This document shows positions 7,568 through 15,924 of a DNA stretch of 64,000 bases, piece after piece. The stretch spans positions 372,001 through 436,000 of the forward strand of contig WYDT01000001.1 of the NCBI GenBank assembly GCA_013122435.1, given 5' to 3'. The stretch's first letter is position 1; every line of letters starts with the position of its first letter. The position numbers and the translations under genes are program-made. The stretch comes from Chloroflexi bacterium AL-N1. Lineage in GTDB: Bacteria; Chloroflexota; Chloroflexia; Chloroflexales; Roseiflexaceae. The notes beneath the pieces were generated by a model, which saw only the letters and a program-made list of their open reading frames with translations, was not told the DNA's origin and did no database searches.

Positions 7568-8539
7568 TTAGAACCAGCGATGATTATAGGCATATGAGAG
7601 TATGCCAAGCGTTAGTGCAAGTACAACCACTAATATGCCAGGGAAAAGCAATGGTTGTGTTTCAAAGGGCAACACAACATTGAGGCCAGCCAGACTTGCT
7701 AGAACGATAAACGGAATGATCGCAATTGTCGTGAACATAAATCTACGTAATAGTTTATGGGTATGTTGTATTAATACATTCCGATGGGTTTCGTTAATTA
7801 CTGCAACAACCGTCTTTTGTTGGTCAACCATAGCTTTAAGCCGCCCAATGCTATCGACACAATCACCAAAGTAGCGTGGCATGTCTAGCCGCAAAAACTT
7901 ATCTTGCAACTGTTGGATAGCCTCAATAATTGGTTGGTTCGGGCTAATCACATAATCTAACATGATAATATCGCGTTGAATATCTGTTAAATCACGTGCC
8001 ATCAAATGTGTGTTTTGCTCAAACAGACGAACATCCAGCTGATCAATCTCTTCTTCTGAACGATACAGCAAAGGAAAACATTGTTTTACCAATGCGTCGA
8101 TAATACGATAGAGGAGATACCCTGGCCCATGCCCCAGCAATTGTGCCCGAGCCGACTCATCGGTAGCGGCTGCCGCAAATAAACGGCGTAGTGGTTTAAG
8201 CGTACTATCATGCAATGTGACGACAAAGTCGCGCCCAACAAATATATCTACCTCGCTTCGCACGACACGGTTATCACGATCAATGCCAGGCATGTGTACC
8301 ACCACAAATATGTATTCTTCCTGTGAGCGTATATCGAGTTTAGGTCGTTGAATAGTCGAAAGTATATCTTCAACTAAGAGTGAGTCAAATTTGAAGCGTT
8401 CACGGAGATACGAAACATCGGAAGACGTTGGTTGAGCAATATCCAGCCAGCTAAGATTGGCATGCTCTACTTCACGGCGTCGCGTATTTGCCCGTGTTGC
8501 TGGAGGGAGCGGGTTAGATGACCGAGTGCGCGTATCCAT
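7568..8539 (-). CDS. CorA-family divalent/trivalent metal channel with a modified GMN motif
   Basis: This 323-residue protein has the CorA architecture: a cytoplasmic alpha/beta funnel domain, a long helix with DYVISPNQPIIEAIQQLQDKF, and two C-terminal membrane helices (around residues 263-283 and 295-315). CorA, ZntB and Alr proteins are pentameric channels for Mg, Co, Ni or Zn. The loop between the two membrane helices normally carries YGMN, which forms the selectivity entrance. Here the corresponding stretch reads LAGLNVVLPF, with Met replaced by Leu and the aromatic missing. Ion preference therefore cannot be inferred. It ends with the basic tail AYNHRWF. A promoter lies immediately upstream. 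Confidence 0.82.
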   Translation of the reverse strand: MDTRTRSSNPLPPATRANTRRREVEHANLSWLDIAQPTSSDVSYLRERFKFDSLLVEDILSTIQRPKLDIRSQEEYIFVVVHMPGIDRDNRVVRSEVDIFVGRDFVVTLHDSTLKPLRRLFAAAATDESARAQLLGHGPGYLLYRIIDALVKQCFPLLYRSEEEIDQLDVRLFEQNTHLMARDLTDIQRDIIMLDYVISPNQPIIEAIQQLQDKFLRLDMPRYFGDCVDSIGRLKAMVDQQKTVVAVINETHRNVLIQHTHKLLRRFMFTTIAIIPFIVLASLAGLNVVLPFETQPLLFPGILVVVLALTLGILSYAYNHRWF

Positions 8540-8572
8540 GAATTATACATTTTCACTATACAAATCGCCTCT

Positions 8573-8601
8573 ATTATACATACAAGAGGCGTGAACAGCA
8601 A
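8573..8601 (-). promoter_or_regulatory. Promoter of the corA-like gene
   Basis: On the minus strand, TTGCTG (8601-8596) and TATAAT (8578-8573) are separated by 17 bp, giving a short leader of about 30 nt before the start at 8539. Confidence 0.6.
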
Positions 8602-8611
8602 CCTTACGGAT

Positions 8612-8646
8612 AAAAGCAAAAAGGCCAGATGGTATCCATCTGACCT
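8612..8646 (-). terminator. Terminator of the Roadblock gene
   Basis: On the minus strand AGGTCAGATGG / CCATCTGGCCT forms an 11-bp stem with one mismatch and loop ATA, followed by TTTTTGCTTTT. Confidence 0.85.
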
Positions 8647-8674
8647 GTTTGAACAGCCCAAAAGGAGAAGACGG

Positions 8675-9043
8675 TCATACCAATCTAACGAGTTCGTTAG
8701 CGGTCCGCTTCATATCGAGGAATACTAACCCCAATTTTGCTTTGCTATGCGCCAATGCGGTTAAAACAGCTTCTTCACCAATGGAAGTAAGCAACACAAA
8801 GCCATTTTCACCACGAACAAAAACCTGGTCAAGTTGACCACGCCGGAGTTCAGATGCAATTCGTTCACCCAGTGAGAGCATAGCGGCGCTCATTGCGGAA
8901 ACACGATCCTCCTCAACATCGGCAGGAAGCGCAGACGCCATAATAAGACCATCGACGCTCACGACAGCCGAAGCCTCTATATCGGGAGTGTTCATTTGCA
9001 TTGTTTTTAAATGCCGTACCATTTCTTCGGTTCTGCTAGCCAT
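8675..9043 (-). CDS. Roadblock/LC7-domain protein (MglB-like)
   Basis: This 122-residue single-domain Roadblock/LC7 protein has the alternating pattern ASAVVSVDGLIMASALP, then SAAMLSLGERIASELRRG, then VLLTSIGEEAVLTALAH. MglB of this family is a GAP for the small GTPase MglA, which sets polarity and gliding in filamentous and myxobacterial cells. No MglA-type GTPase lies beside it here, so partnership is unproven. Strong AGGAGG precedes the ATG. It is monocistronic with its own terminator. Chloroflexota carry many such paralogues. Confidence 0.9.
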   Translation of the reverse strand: MASRTEEMVRHLKTMQMNTPDIEASAVVSVDGLIMASALPADVEEDRVSAMSAAMLSLGERIASELRRGQLDQVFVRGENGFVLLTSIGEEAVLTALAHSKAKLGLVFLDMKRTANELVRLV

Positions 9044-9256
9044 TCAGGTCCTCCTTAAGGCCGTCCGCGAGAATGGGACCAAAGCTACAACGAAAAGTGT
9101 ATGGAAAATCTCTTTACAATGTGCTGCCTTAACAGCCGCGTTGCAATTCTACTACATTTTACGATAAAGGGCAACCACGAAATAACCATCAGAGTGAGCT
9201 ATCAGCAACTCATGTAATAACAGGTCTGATAAACGTATCGGGAAAAGAGTGTAATG

Positions 9257-10021
9257 CTATGATTTGAGAGTGTATGAAGCAAATTCATTTCCTATTTCCG
9301 CCTTCCCTGTAAAGCCCCCGGCACGTACTGCTGCTAGCGCTTCTGCAACACCCATTGTCCATCGCGGGCTAAAATGCACCAGCACAAGTTGTTCCACACC
9401 AGCACGTACTGCTACCTCTCCAGCTTGATGCGGTGTGGTGTGGTGTGGGAAAGGCTCTGCTGTTGTCGCTTCGTGGATTAAAACGGTGGCGCCATTTGCT
9501 AGCGATTGAACTGATTCACAGGGTTCTGTGTCTGCCGAATAGACCAGCGCTTGCCCATCTGCTTGGCTTTCAAACCGTAATGCCAGGCAGGGCCGTGAGT
9601 GCATTGTTGCAGCGGTATGCAGACGATAACTTTCAAGACCAAGATTGACTTCTTCGCCCGCGCCAACAGGAATCCAATCAACTGCGACTTGATGGCTTTC
9701 CAGCTCAAAAGCATCGACAATACGCTGAGCATGTTGGAGGGTTTGTTCACTGCCATAGATAGGTAATTGATCCGGATACCGCATCAGTGATAGCTGAAAA
9801 AGCAGCACTGCTAACCCGTTTAGATGATCAGCATGTGTGTGTGTGAGAAAAATGCCTTGTAACTTGAGTGGATCGAGTTGAGCACGCAGCAATCGCTGAT
9901 AGGTGCTTCCTCCTGCATCAATAAGCAATAAACCTTCGGGCGACTCCCACACCATGTGTGTATTTTCACGGTCAATATCAGGCACAGCGGTGCCCACACC
10001 AAGCAGAATCATACGCAACAT
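9257..10021 (-). CDS. Metallo-beta-lactamase-fold hydrolase, RNase Z / ElaC-like
   Basis: This protein has 254 residues from the ATG at 10021, chosen because GAGGAG lies 7 nt upstream; a longer reading frame has no ribosome site. The dinuclear zinc motif FLTHTHADHLNG lies near residue 60, the second histidine site near TMHSRPCLALRF, the aspartate in VYSADTEPCE, and the last histidine in LVLVHFSPRW. The arrangement MILLGVGTAVP at the N-terminus and HFSPRW at the C-terminus matches RNase Z-like and arylsulfatase-like proteins. The exosite arm of true tRNase Z was not recognisable, so the substrate is left open. Confidence 0.85.
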   Translation of the reverse strand: MLRMILLGVGTAVPDIDRENTHMVWESPEGLLLIDAGGSTYQRLLRAQLDPLKLQGIFLTHTHADHLNGLAVLLFQLSLMRYPDQLPIYGSEQTLQHAQRIVDAFELESHQVAVDWIPVGAGEEVNLGLESYRLHTAATMHSRPCLALRFESQADGQALVYSADTEPCESVQSLANGATVLIHEATTAEPFPHHTTPHQAGEVAVRAGVEQLVLVHFSPRWTMGVAEALAAVRAGGFTGKAEIGNEFASYTLKS

Positions 10022-10167
10022 AACTGACTCCTCGTCATACAAAGTGGCAATAGAAGATGAAACAATATCGCCTTTGTTCTGGTTACAATTCTCAATAAAT
10101 CGGCTCCCTAAAAGAGGAAATGAAATTATGGGTGACCTTCTGATTATTATACACATTGTAGCTGAAT

Positions 10168-10196
10168 TGAAAGAGGCGAGATTCTCGCCCCTCTCA
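10168..10196 (-). terminator. Terminator of the tyrosinase operon
   Basis: GGCGAGA / TCTCGCC forms a stem extended by AAGAG/CTCTC with one bulged C. A short TTT follows on the minus strand. Confidence 0.55.
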
Positions 10197-10211
10197 AAGC
10201 CTTGATTTCTG

Positions 10212-11102
10212 CTATAAAAGATCTACAAATGTATCATACTGATACCACGTATTGGTATCTAACATCATTCGTGGGGTAATATCAGAGCCATGCTCGAAGA
10301 AAGTATGCATAGCGTCATCGATACGGTGGAATAGCAGATTGTCAGAGGCATCTTGTTGAGGAAGATATGGCGATGTTGGATGTTGTTGTTGCCAGGCTGC
10401 CCAGATGCGATCCACATTACAGTGGTGTAGAAAGAAAACCGGATCATTGGGTGAGGTTGAAACGGTCATATCTCCACCGATCCAAACGTGCACAATGTTG
10501 TGATGCCCAACGCCAACCCATCCTTCCAACAGATTGCGAAACCCACCGACAGATCGATCATAGGGTGCTAGGTCATAGACAACCGTATCACGAATGAGCG
10601 TACGAACCTCTGAGCGTTGTGGTAGACGTCCAGACATACCTATAGACCGACGCAGTTCCCGATTCGTCACCTGTGGGTTACTCCCAGTGGGATTCGGCTC
10701 AAGACGGACGCGCCAATCGGGCCCTGTAAATTGCCCAAGTATATCGTCATTCCAGAGAGGTGATGCAAATGGTTGGGGTAATTCAGCATCTCCAGCCCAA
10801 TCCCAATATAGCAGGCGAAAGTTTTGATCGCCCAGCGTGTCACGTAGAAAAAACTCAAACATGATCAGCATATAGTGAGGCCAGGGGAGAAACACAGGAC
10901 CCGTGTGTGCTGCATTGCGATCTCGTTGTGATGGTGGGGTTGAGAGCATCATCGCACGATGGTGCCACAGTACAAAGAAATCGTACATAGAAAGATTCGC
11001 CTGACCCGGCCATGGCATGATGTCAGGGTCTTTCATACGATTTACACCAAGGATAAATTGCTCGGCGGCGGTTTGATTGTTGAGAATGTTTGAACGTATC
11101 AT
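10212..11102 (-). CDS. Tyrosinase-family type-3 copper oxidase
   Basis: This 296-residue protein has no signal peptide. The CuA region has WHH (residues 46-48), AHTGPVFLPW (His66) and His76. The CuB region has GVGHHNIVHVW and the strongly conserved DPVFFLHHCNVDRIW. Such enzymes hydroxylate monophenols and oxidise diphenols to quinones. The third CuA histidine normally sits in FLPWHR, but here it reads FLPWPHYM, so the histidine is displaced by one residue. Activity should not be assumed. Its start overlaps the stop of the upstream His-rich gene by 4 bp (ATGA), indicating translational coupling and a likely metal-delivery partner. The copper sites place it in the bacterial tyrosinase/polyphenol oxidase clade. 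Confidence 0.85.
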   Translation of the reverse strand: MIRSNILNNQTAAEQFILGVNRMKDPDIMPWPGQANLSMYDFFVLWHHRAMMLSTPPSQRDRNAAHTGPVFLPWPHYMLIMFEFFLRDTLGDQNFRLLYWDWAGDAELPQPFASPLWNDDILGQFTGPDWRVRLEPNPTGSNPQVTNRELRRSIGMSGRLPQRSEVRTLIRDTVVYDLAPYDRSVGGFRNLLEGWVGVGHHNIVHVWIGGDMTVSTSPNDPVFFLHHCNVDRIWAAWQQQHPTSPYLPQQDASDNLLFHRIDDAMHTFFEHGSDITPRMMLDTNTWYQYDTFVDLL

Positions 11103-11527
11103 GCTGAATCTCCTTCGTGTGGATGATCGTGATCATGCTGGTGGTGATCCTGGTCGTGGTTGTGTTGATCGGATATAAATGAAGCAGGGAAGCGATCAAA
11201 CAGATTTTTCACCAGATCGATAGCAGATTGATAGCGTACATAGGGAGTGGTGTGGCAATGAAGCCTGCCATCGTTGCCGACCAATGCGTGCAGATGCACT
11301 TGTTGTTCATTAACTTCGATGGTGTAGGTTGTAGTGATTTTGATGTGATGTCCCACATGTTCGGCAGTGCGAACACTGGTCAGTTCATGATGCATGCCGT
11401 GGTCATCACTATATTGTGGGTAACGTTGTGCAATCCATGGTGGTTGAATAGCACATTCAGTAGGAAAATCAATCGTCTCTAGTGTGGCGACATCAGGTTT
11501 TTGAAGAAGATATGTATCGGATTTCAA
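11099..11527 (-). CDS. His-rich protein coupled to tyrosinase, putative copper-delivery partner
   Basis: This 142-residue protein starts at a TTG at 11527, preceded by AGGAGGT. I recognise no domain. The C-terminal 25 residues are extremely rich in His and Asp (HNHDQDHHQHDHDHPHEG), a clear metal-binding tail, and the middle has scattered histidines (HGMHHELTSV, HVGHH, HLHAL, LHCHT). The 3' end overlaps the tyrosinase start by 4 bp. Streptomyces tyrosinases need a His-rich partner (MelC1) to load copper. This protein has no recognisable MelC1 domain and no Tat or Sec signal, so it would be an analogue, not a homologue. Inference: copper chaperone or co-folded subunit for the tyrosinase. Confidence 0.7.
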   Translation of the reverse strand: MKSDTYLLQKPDVATLETIDFPTECAIQPPWIAQRYPQYSDDHGMHHELTSVRTAEHVGHHIKITTTYTIEVNEQQVHLHALVGNDGRLHCHTTPYVRYQSAIDLVKNLFDRFPASFISDQHNHDQDHHQHDHDHPHEGDSA

Positions 11528-11899
11528 AGGAGTACCTCCTGGTGTTATGGGGTGAGGGTGATGGTTTATGTGTTAGTTGGTTAAACGATAGACAGAGCTG
11601 TTTTCGTACGAGGGCATGTCGTAAACATGACAGATAGATGATATAGCGAAGATCATCATTGTGTCCATAACGATACCAAATGGATACAACGTATGTTATC
11701 TTACAAACATACCTCTATGTTCAATATACAATGTAAAGTACTTGCTCATCGCACAATCCCTGTCAGATATCCAGCGGTTTTCCAAATCTGTGAGGAAGTG
11801 AGAGAGTTTTTACACAGCGGCAAGGTTTGCGTAAGAACTCTATGTGTATAATAGTCAGAAGCTTGCCAATAATACATCCACTAGCAATTGGAGTGTGTC
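11528..11899. other. Divergent intergenic region, tyrosinase operon / ccdA
   Basis: About 370 bp with no gene. It contains an inverted repeat GTATGTT-N8-AACATAC (11691-11712) roughly midway, possibly a shared operator, and a TATAAT (11847-11852) about 47 bp before the ccdA start with no good -35. No recognisable CueR- or CopY-type site was seen. Confidence 0.5.
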
Positions 11900-12835
11900 A
11901 TGTCCACCCAAGATGTACAATCCCCGACTGTGCCAAACTCTGAGCAGCCAAAAGAGCGTTACCTGCCAGTACGCGCCTTGCTCATTGGTGGTTCAGCGTT
12001 ACTTTTCGTGCTTATGCTGATCGTTTTAGGTTGGGGTGGTGCCACGGGTCCAGCCGCATCTGCCCCTGGTGGCTTACTTATCCTTGCCCCTGCAGCATTT
12101 CTTGCAGGTTTGTTCAGTTTTCTTTCGCCCTGTACCCTACCGATACTACCTGCGTATTTTGCGTTTACCTTCCAGGCGCGTCGTGAGCGTGTCGTGATCA
12201 TGACCGTGTCGTTCTTTTTGGGATTAGCAACGACGATGGTGGTGCTGGGTGCTGCTTCGACCGCACTTAGCCAGTTGCTCTTTCGCAATCTCGAGCAACT
12301 CCTCATTATTGGTGGCTGGCTCATTGTTAGTTTTGGTGTCCTGAGTTTCCTGGGTAAAGGTTTCAGTGGTGCTAAACTCCTTGATCGACCTTCTACCAAT
12401 GTTGCTGGTTCCTATGTCTATGGAGCGACGTTTGCTTTAGGCTGGACAGCCTGCATTGGTCCAATTCTCGGTGCGCTGCTAACATTGCTTGCCACTCAGG
12501 GCATCGCTGTGCTACAAGGTGCGGTCCTGGCGTTTATCTACGCGACGGGGCTTGGTATGCCACTCATTCTGGTAGCGACGTTCTTTAGTCGTCTGGGGCA
12601 AGGCTCACGCTTCTGGAAATTTATGCGGGGACGTGCGGTATCGCTTAATTTGGGCTTTGCCTCGTTGCATCTGCATAGTACTAGCATGATCAGTGGTGCC
12701 ATGCTGATTGCCATCGGTTGGTTGTTGTTGAGTGGTCAGCTTGAGCAACTCAATTATTGGGCGTTGCAGTCTCCTATGGCGCAGTGGGCACTCGATCTGG
12801 AGCAGGGTGTGGAGCAGTTCTTCTTTCAGCGGTAG
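11900..12835 (+). CDS. CcdA/DsbD-family thiol-disulfide transporter
   Basis: This protein has 311 residues; the ATG at 11900 is 6 nt after GGAG. After a short polar N-terminus and one hydrophobic segment (residues ~25-50) comes the CcdA core. The redox cysteine pair is seen in LSPCTLPILPAYF (first core helix) and GWTACIGPILGALLT (fourth core helix). A final helix near residue 280 follows. CcdA passes electrons from cytoplasmic thioredoxin across the membrane for cytochrome c maturation or for periplasmic thiol proteins. No ResA, CcsA or other cytochrome c genes adjoin. Its divergent pairing with the tyrosinase operon could be coincidental, or linked to copper/thiol handling. Confidence 0.88.
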   Translation: MSTQDVQSPTVPNSEQPKERYLPVRALLIGGSALLFVLMLIVLGWGGATGPAASAPGGLLILAPAAFLAGLFSFLSPCTLPILPAYFAFTFQARRERVVIMTVSFFLGLATTMVVLGAASTALSQLLFRNLEQLLIIGGWLIVSFGVLSFLGKGFSGAKLLDRPSTNVAGSYVYGATFALGWTACIGPILGALLTLLATQGIAVLQGAVLAFIYATGLGMPLILVATFFSRLGQGSRFWKFMRGRAVSLNLGFASLHLHSTSMISGAMLIAIGWLLLSGQLEQLNYWALQSPMAQWALDLEQGVEQFFFQR

Positions 12836-12868
12836 TATAGATTTGTGTATCCGAGTTGTGGTAGAAAG

Positions 12869-12924
12869 GGATACCCACGAGGGGCGGTAGCACAGTGGAT
12901 ACCCACGAGGGGCGGTAGCACAGG
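12869..12924 (+). repeat. Tandem 28-bp direct repeat
   Basis: Two adjacent copies of a 28-bp unit beginning GGATACCCACGAGGGGCGGT differ at one base (units 12869-12896 and 12897-12924), directly upstream of a GC-rich hairpin. The GC-rich 'accc-acgagggg' style recalls dispersed intergenic elements of Chloroflexota. Confidence 0.8.
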
Positions 12925-12944
12925 GGCACCCGTGGAGGGTGCCC
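12924..12944. terminator. GC-rich hairpin between ccdA and aldehyde dehydrogenase (convergent)
   Basis: A perfect 8-bp stem GGGCACCC (12924-12931) / GGGTGCCC (12937-12944) with loop GTGGA. It lacks a good T-run, so it is either a REP-like element or a convergent terminator. Confidence 0.5.
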
Positions 12945-12958
12945 TTACGGTATGTGGC

Positions 12959-14584
12959 TTATGGTTTTTTGCGTGATCCGAGGAGGCGCCATGTTAGTGC
13001 CAGCCCGAGGATTGCGCCAGGAAGTGCCACCCTGGTTGGTATGCCTGTTTTTCCATGCGATTTGATTTTAGGTAGCGCTTGTACCAGCCCCTGAAGACGT
13101 TGCTGAGCAGTTGCCCCAAAAGCTACACGCACAAGTGCCGCGCTCTCTTGATAATGCCCTGGCTCACGCAGAATGGTACCGATATCCCAGGATGGGGGTG
13201 GAGTGCCGACGACATACGCATAGGGCCGGGTGAATTGCATGAGTCCTTCTTTGCCGTGGATACGCCCATAGCCAGATTGTTTGATTCCACCAAAAGGCAA
13301 CATTGGTACGGCAAACTGTGCAATGGTGTCATTAATGATGATCGATGCTGCCTCGATCTGTTCGGCAACTGCGCGAGCACGCTTGAGGTCGGCGCTCCAG
13401 ATGGAAGCACCCAGACCAAAGTTTGAGTTGTTCGCCAGCCGGATGGCTTCTGCGGCATCTTTGACTTTGACAATAGGCATCAGAGGGCCAAAGGTTTCAT
13501 CTTGCATCACATGCATGTCGTGATCGACATCAACCAGTACGGTTGGTTCTACAAACATATTGCGGATAGCACCCCCGGTCAGAATACGGGCACCTTTGGC
13601 AAGTGCATCCTCCAGATGATCGCGAATAATATTGACTTGACGTGGATCGGTGATGGGGCCAAGATAGAAAGGGCTATCTATATCGCGTGTATAGCCCATC
13701 TTCAGTTTGCGTGCTTCTTCAACGGCTAACTCTACAAATTGATCATAAACTTCTTCAACCACATACACGCGTTCTACGGACATACACGTCTGCCCGGTAT
13801 TGAAGAAGGCACCCCACACTCCCCAGCGAGCTGCACCAGGTAAGTCGGCATCGGCCAGCACAATCATGGCGTCTTTCCCCCCCAGCTCGCAGGCTACAGG
13901 TGTTAGACTATCTGCAGCAGCCTGCATCACTTTCCGCCCGGTTGGTGTTGATCCTGTCAAAAAAATATAATCAGGATTGGTGTTGACCATTGCGGCACCG
14001 ACCACACCATCGCCGTGCAGTACACGCACAAATGGAGCTAACTCGGGAACACGCTGGAAGAGGCGTTCCATCAACAAACCAGATGCTGCTGTCACTTCTG
14101 ATGGCTTCAGCAGCACTGTATTGCCGGTTAATAATGCAGCCAGTGTCGGTGGCATAGACAGGGCCAGGGGATAATTCCAGGGAGCAATAACCGCAACTAC
14201 ACCATAGGGTCGATGCTCAACAAAGCAGTTCTTGAAGAAATATAAGCCACGTGAGACCTTTTCACCACGGAGCCAACGTGGTGCGTGTTTGCAGTACTGT
14301 TTGAGCATATCGAGTGTGACAAATACTTCGATTAGCGCATCTTGACGGCTTTTGCCACAATCTTGGTTGAGTACATCTGTAATTTCGTCCAGCGAGTCAA
14401 TCATCACCTGTTGGAATTTTTGGAGAATGCGAATGCGTTCTTCAATAGGCTTTTGGCTCCAGATTTTAGCGGCGATATTCATTTCTTGCGAGGCTTGTGT
14501 TATTTCAGTGGGTGTGGTCATGGTAAGCTGGCCAAAACATTCGTTCGTTGCTGGATTGATAAAGGGTAATATCCGTGTGTCCAT
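12959..14584 (-). CDS. Aldehyde dehydrogenase with C-terminal membrane-anchor-like tail
   Basis: This protein has 541 residues from the ATG at 14584, which follows GAGGAA by 7 nt. NAD(P)-dependent ALDH features are present: VVAVIAPWNYPLALSMPPT (residues ~128-147), the catalytic general base Glu in CELGGKD (E233), and the nucleophile in NTGQTCMSVERV (C267). The body ends near residue 470 at FGGIKQSGYGRIHGKEG followed by LMQFTRPYAYV. Beyond it lies a ~70-residue extension ending with the hydrophobic stretch LPGAILGLALTWRLLG and the basic RKKP, which looks like a tail anchor as in fatty-aldehyde dehydrogenases. It follows the PLP-lyase gene by 38 bp in the same operon. Substrate not known; a hydrophobic aldehyde is likely. 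Confidence 0.9.
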   Translation of the reverse strand: MDTRILPFINPATNECFGQLTMTTPTEITQASQEMNIAAKIWSQKPIEERIRILQKFQQVMIDSLDEITDVLNQDCGKSRQDALIEVFVTLDMLKQYCKHAPRWLRGEKVSRGLYFFKNCFVEHRPYGVVAVIAPWNYPLALSMPPTLAALLTGNTVLLKPSEVTAASGLLMERLFQRVPELAPFVRVLHGDGVVGAAMVNTNPDYIFLTGSTPTGRKVMQAAADSLTPVACELGGKDAMIVLADADLPGAARWGVWGAFFNTGQTCMSVERVYVVEEVYDQFVELAVEEARKLKMGYTRDIDSPFYLGPITDPRQVNIIRDHLEDALAKGARILTGGAIRNMFVEPTVLVDVDHDMHVMQDETFGPLMPIVKVKDAAEAIRLANNSNFGLGASIWSADLKRARAVAEQIEAASIIINDTIAQFAVPMLPFGGIKQSGYGRIHGKEGLMQFTRPYAYVVGTPPPSWDIGTILREPGHYQESAALVRVAFGATAQQRLQGLVQALPKIKSHGKTGIPTRVALPGAILGLALTWRLLGSRKKP

Positions 14585-14622
14585 AGAGAGTTCCTCAGTA
14601 TTGATACGATTATGATTTTTCA

Positions 14623-15900
14623 TCAGACTAAAGCGAGTGCCTGTTCGAGATCGGCGATGAGATCCTCTGGATGTTCGACGCCAATTGAAAGGCGTACCAT
14701 TTGCTCGGTTACTCCCATAACAATGCGTTCAGCCGGGTCTACATCAGAATGAGTCATAGTGGCAGGGTGTTCCGCTAGCGACTCGGTCCCTCCGAGGCTG
14801 ACAGCAAGTTTGAAGAGATTAAGCGCATTCAAAAAACGAAATGCCTCTGCTTCTCCGCCCACAATATCAAATGAAATCATGGCGCCAGGGGCCAGACACT
14901 GACGTCGGTAGATAGCAAATTGTGGATCACTTTCGTTGAGATGACCCAGATAATACACTCGTTCGATTTTAGGATGTTCATCAAGAAAGTTGGCAACATA
15001 GCGAGCATTTTTCATCTGGCTTGTCATCCGTAATTTTAAGGTCTCAAGACTTCGCAAGAGCAACCAGCCAGACCACGGACTGGCCATTGTGCCCATAATG
15101 GTACGCATGATCTTGACCTGACTAATGAGTTCGGTAGCACCAAGACACACGCCTGCAAGCACGTCGCTATGACCGCCGATATATTTGGTGGCAGAATAAA
15201 GCACTACATCGGCACCCTGTTTCAGAGGGTGTTGCCAGAGTGGTCCTAGAAACGTATTATCGACGGCAACCAACACCTGCCGTGCATCGGTCGATAGTTT
15301 ATGAGCACGCTCAGCGCACCATGCAATATCGATAAGTGCGTTGGTTGGATTTGCGGGGGTCTCAATATAAATCATGCGGATCTTGTCAGCGAGGTCCGCA
15401 TTGTTAAGCACGCTATCGATGTCCTCTGCATAGTGGTGTGCTCTGAAACCTATTGGGCGGATCTGAAATTGTGGCAAAATATGTTTGAGTAGGTAATCTG
15501 TTCCTCCGTACACTGGTTCACTATGCAAAATGATATCGCCTGGTTTGAGAAACTGTAGCAGTGTGGTGCTGATTGCAGACATGCCACTGCCGAAGACTGC
15601 ACTGGATTCGGCATCGTCCCAGAGAGTCAGGCGATCCTCAAGAATCTCTAGATCCGGGTTGTTGAGACGGCTATAGATAAGTCCAAGGGATTCGTCAGGG
15701 GCCTGTTCCCGCAGGCCATAGGCAATTTCAAAGAAGGCTTTGCCCTCTTCCGCACTGGGGAATACAAACGTTGATGTCTGAAAGATGGGACATTTGATGG
15801 CACCTTCTGAGAGTGCAGGCTCGTAGCCATACCCCATCATCAGGCTTTCAGGATGTAGTGCTCTATCGTGAATATAAGCTTCTGCTTTTCGGTTTGCCAT
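14623..15900 (-). CDS. Cys/Met-metabolism PLP enzyme (methionine gamma-lyase / cystathionine gamma-synthase family)
   Basis: This protein has 425 residues from the ATG at 15900, with AGGAGG 6 nt upstream. Fold-type I PLP enzyme signatures are GSGMSAISTTLLQFLKPGD, the substrate loop SEPVYGGTDYLL, IETPANPTNALIDI, and the PLP-lysine motif YSATKYIGGHSD (K239). SLGGTESLAEHPATMTHSDV near the C-terminus is typical of methionine gamma-lyase and cystathionine beta/gamma enzymes. The family splits sulfur amino acids or joins them in transsulfuration, and the exact reaction cannot be assigned from motifs. The next gene, an aldehyde dehydrogenase, could handle an aldehyde from a downstream keto acid (inference). 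Two palindromes lie just upstream. Confidence 0.88.
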   Translation of the reverse strand: MANRKAEAYIHDRALHPESLMMGYGYEPALSEGAIKCPIFQTSTFVFPSAEEGKAFFEIAYGLREQAPDESLGLIYSRLNNPDLEILEDRLTLWDDAESSAVFGSGMSAISTTLLQFLKPGDIILHSEPVYGGTDYLLKHILPQFQIRPIGFRAHHYAEDIDSVLNNADLADKIRMIYIETPANPTNALIDIAWCAERAHKLSTDARQVLVAVDNTFLGPLWQHPLKQGADVVLYSATKYIGGHSDVLAGVCLGATELISQVKIMRTIMGTMASPWSGWLLLRSLETLKLRMTSQMKNARYVANFLDEHPKIERVYYLGHLNESDPQFAIYRRQCLAPGAMISFDIVGGEAEAFRFLNALNLFKLAVSLGGTESLAEHPATMTHSDVDPAERIVMGVTEQMVRLSIGVEHPEDLIADLEQALALV

Positions 15901-15924
15901 AACTTCCTCCTTGAAGAATAGTAA

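Noticed and set aside
7462..7683. 73-codon frame on the plus strand over the apt start and corA end
   Set aside because: Covers a terminator hairpin and runs antisense to real genes; no family resemblance.
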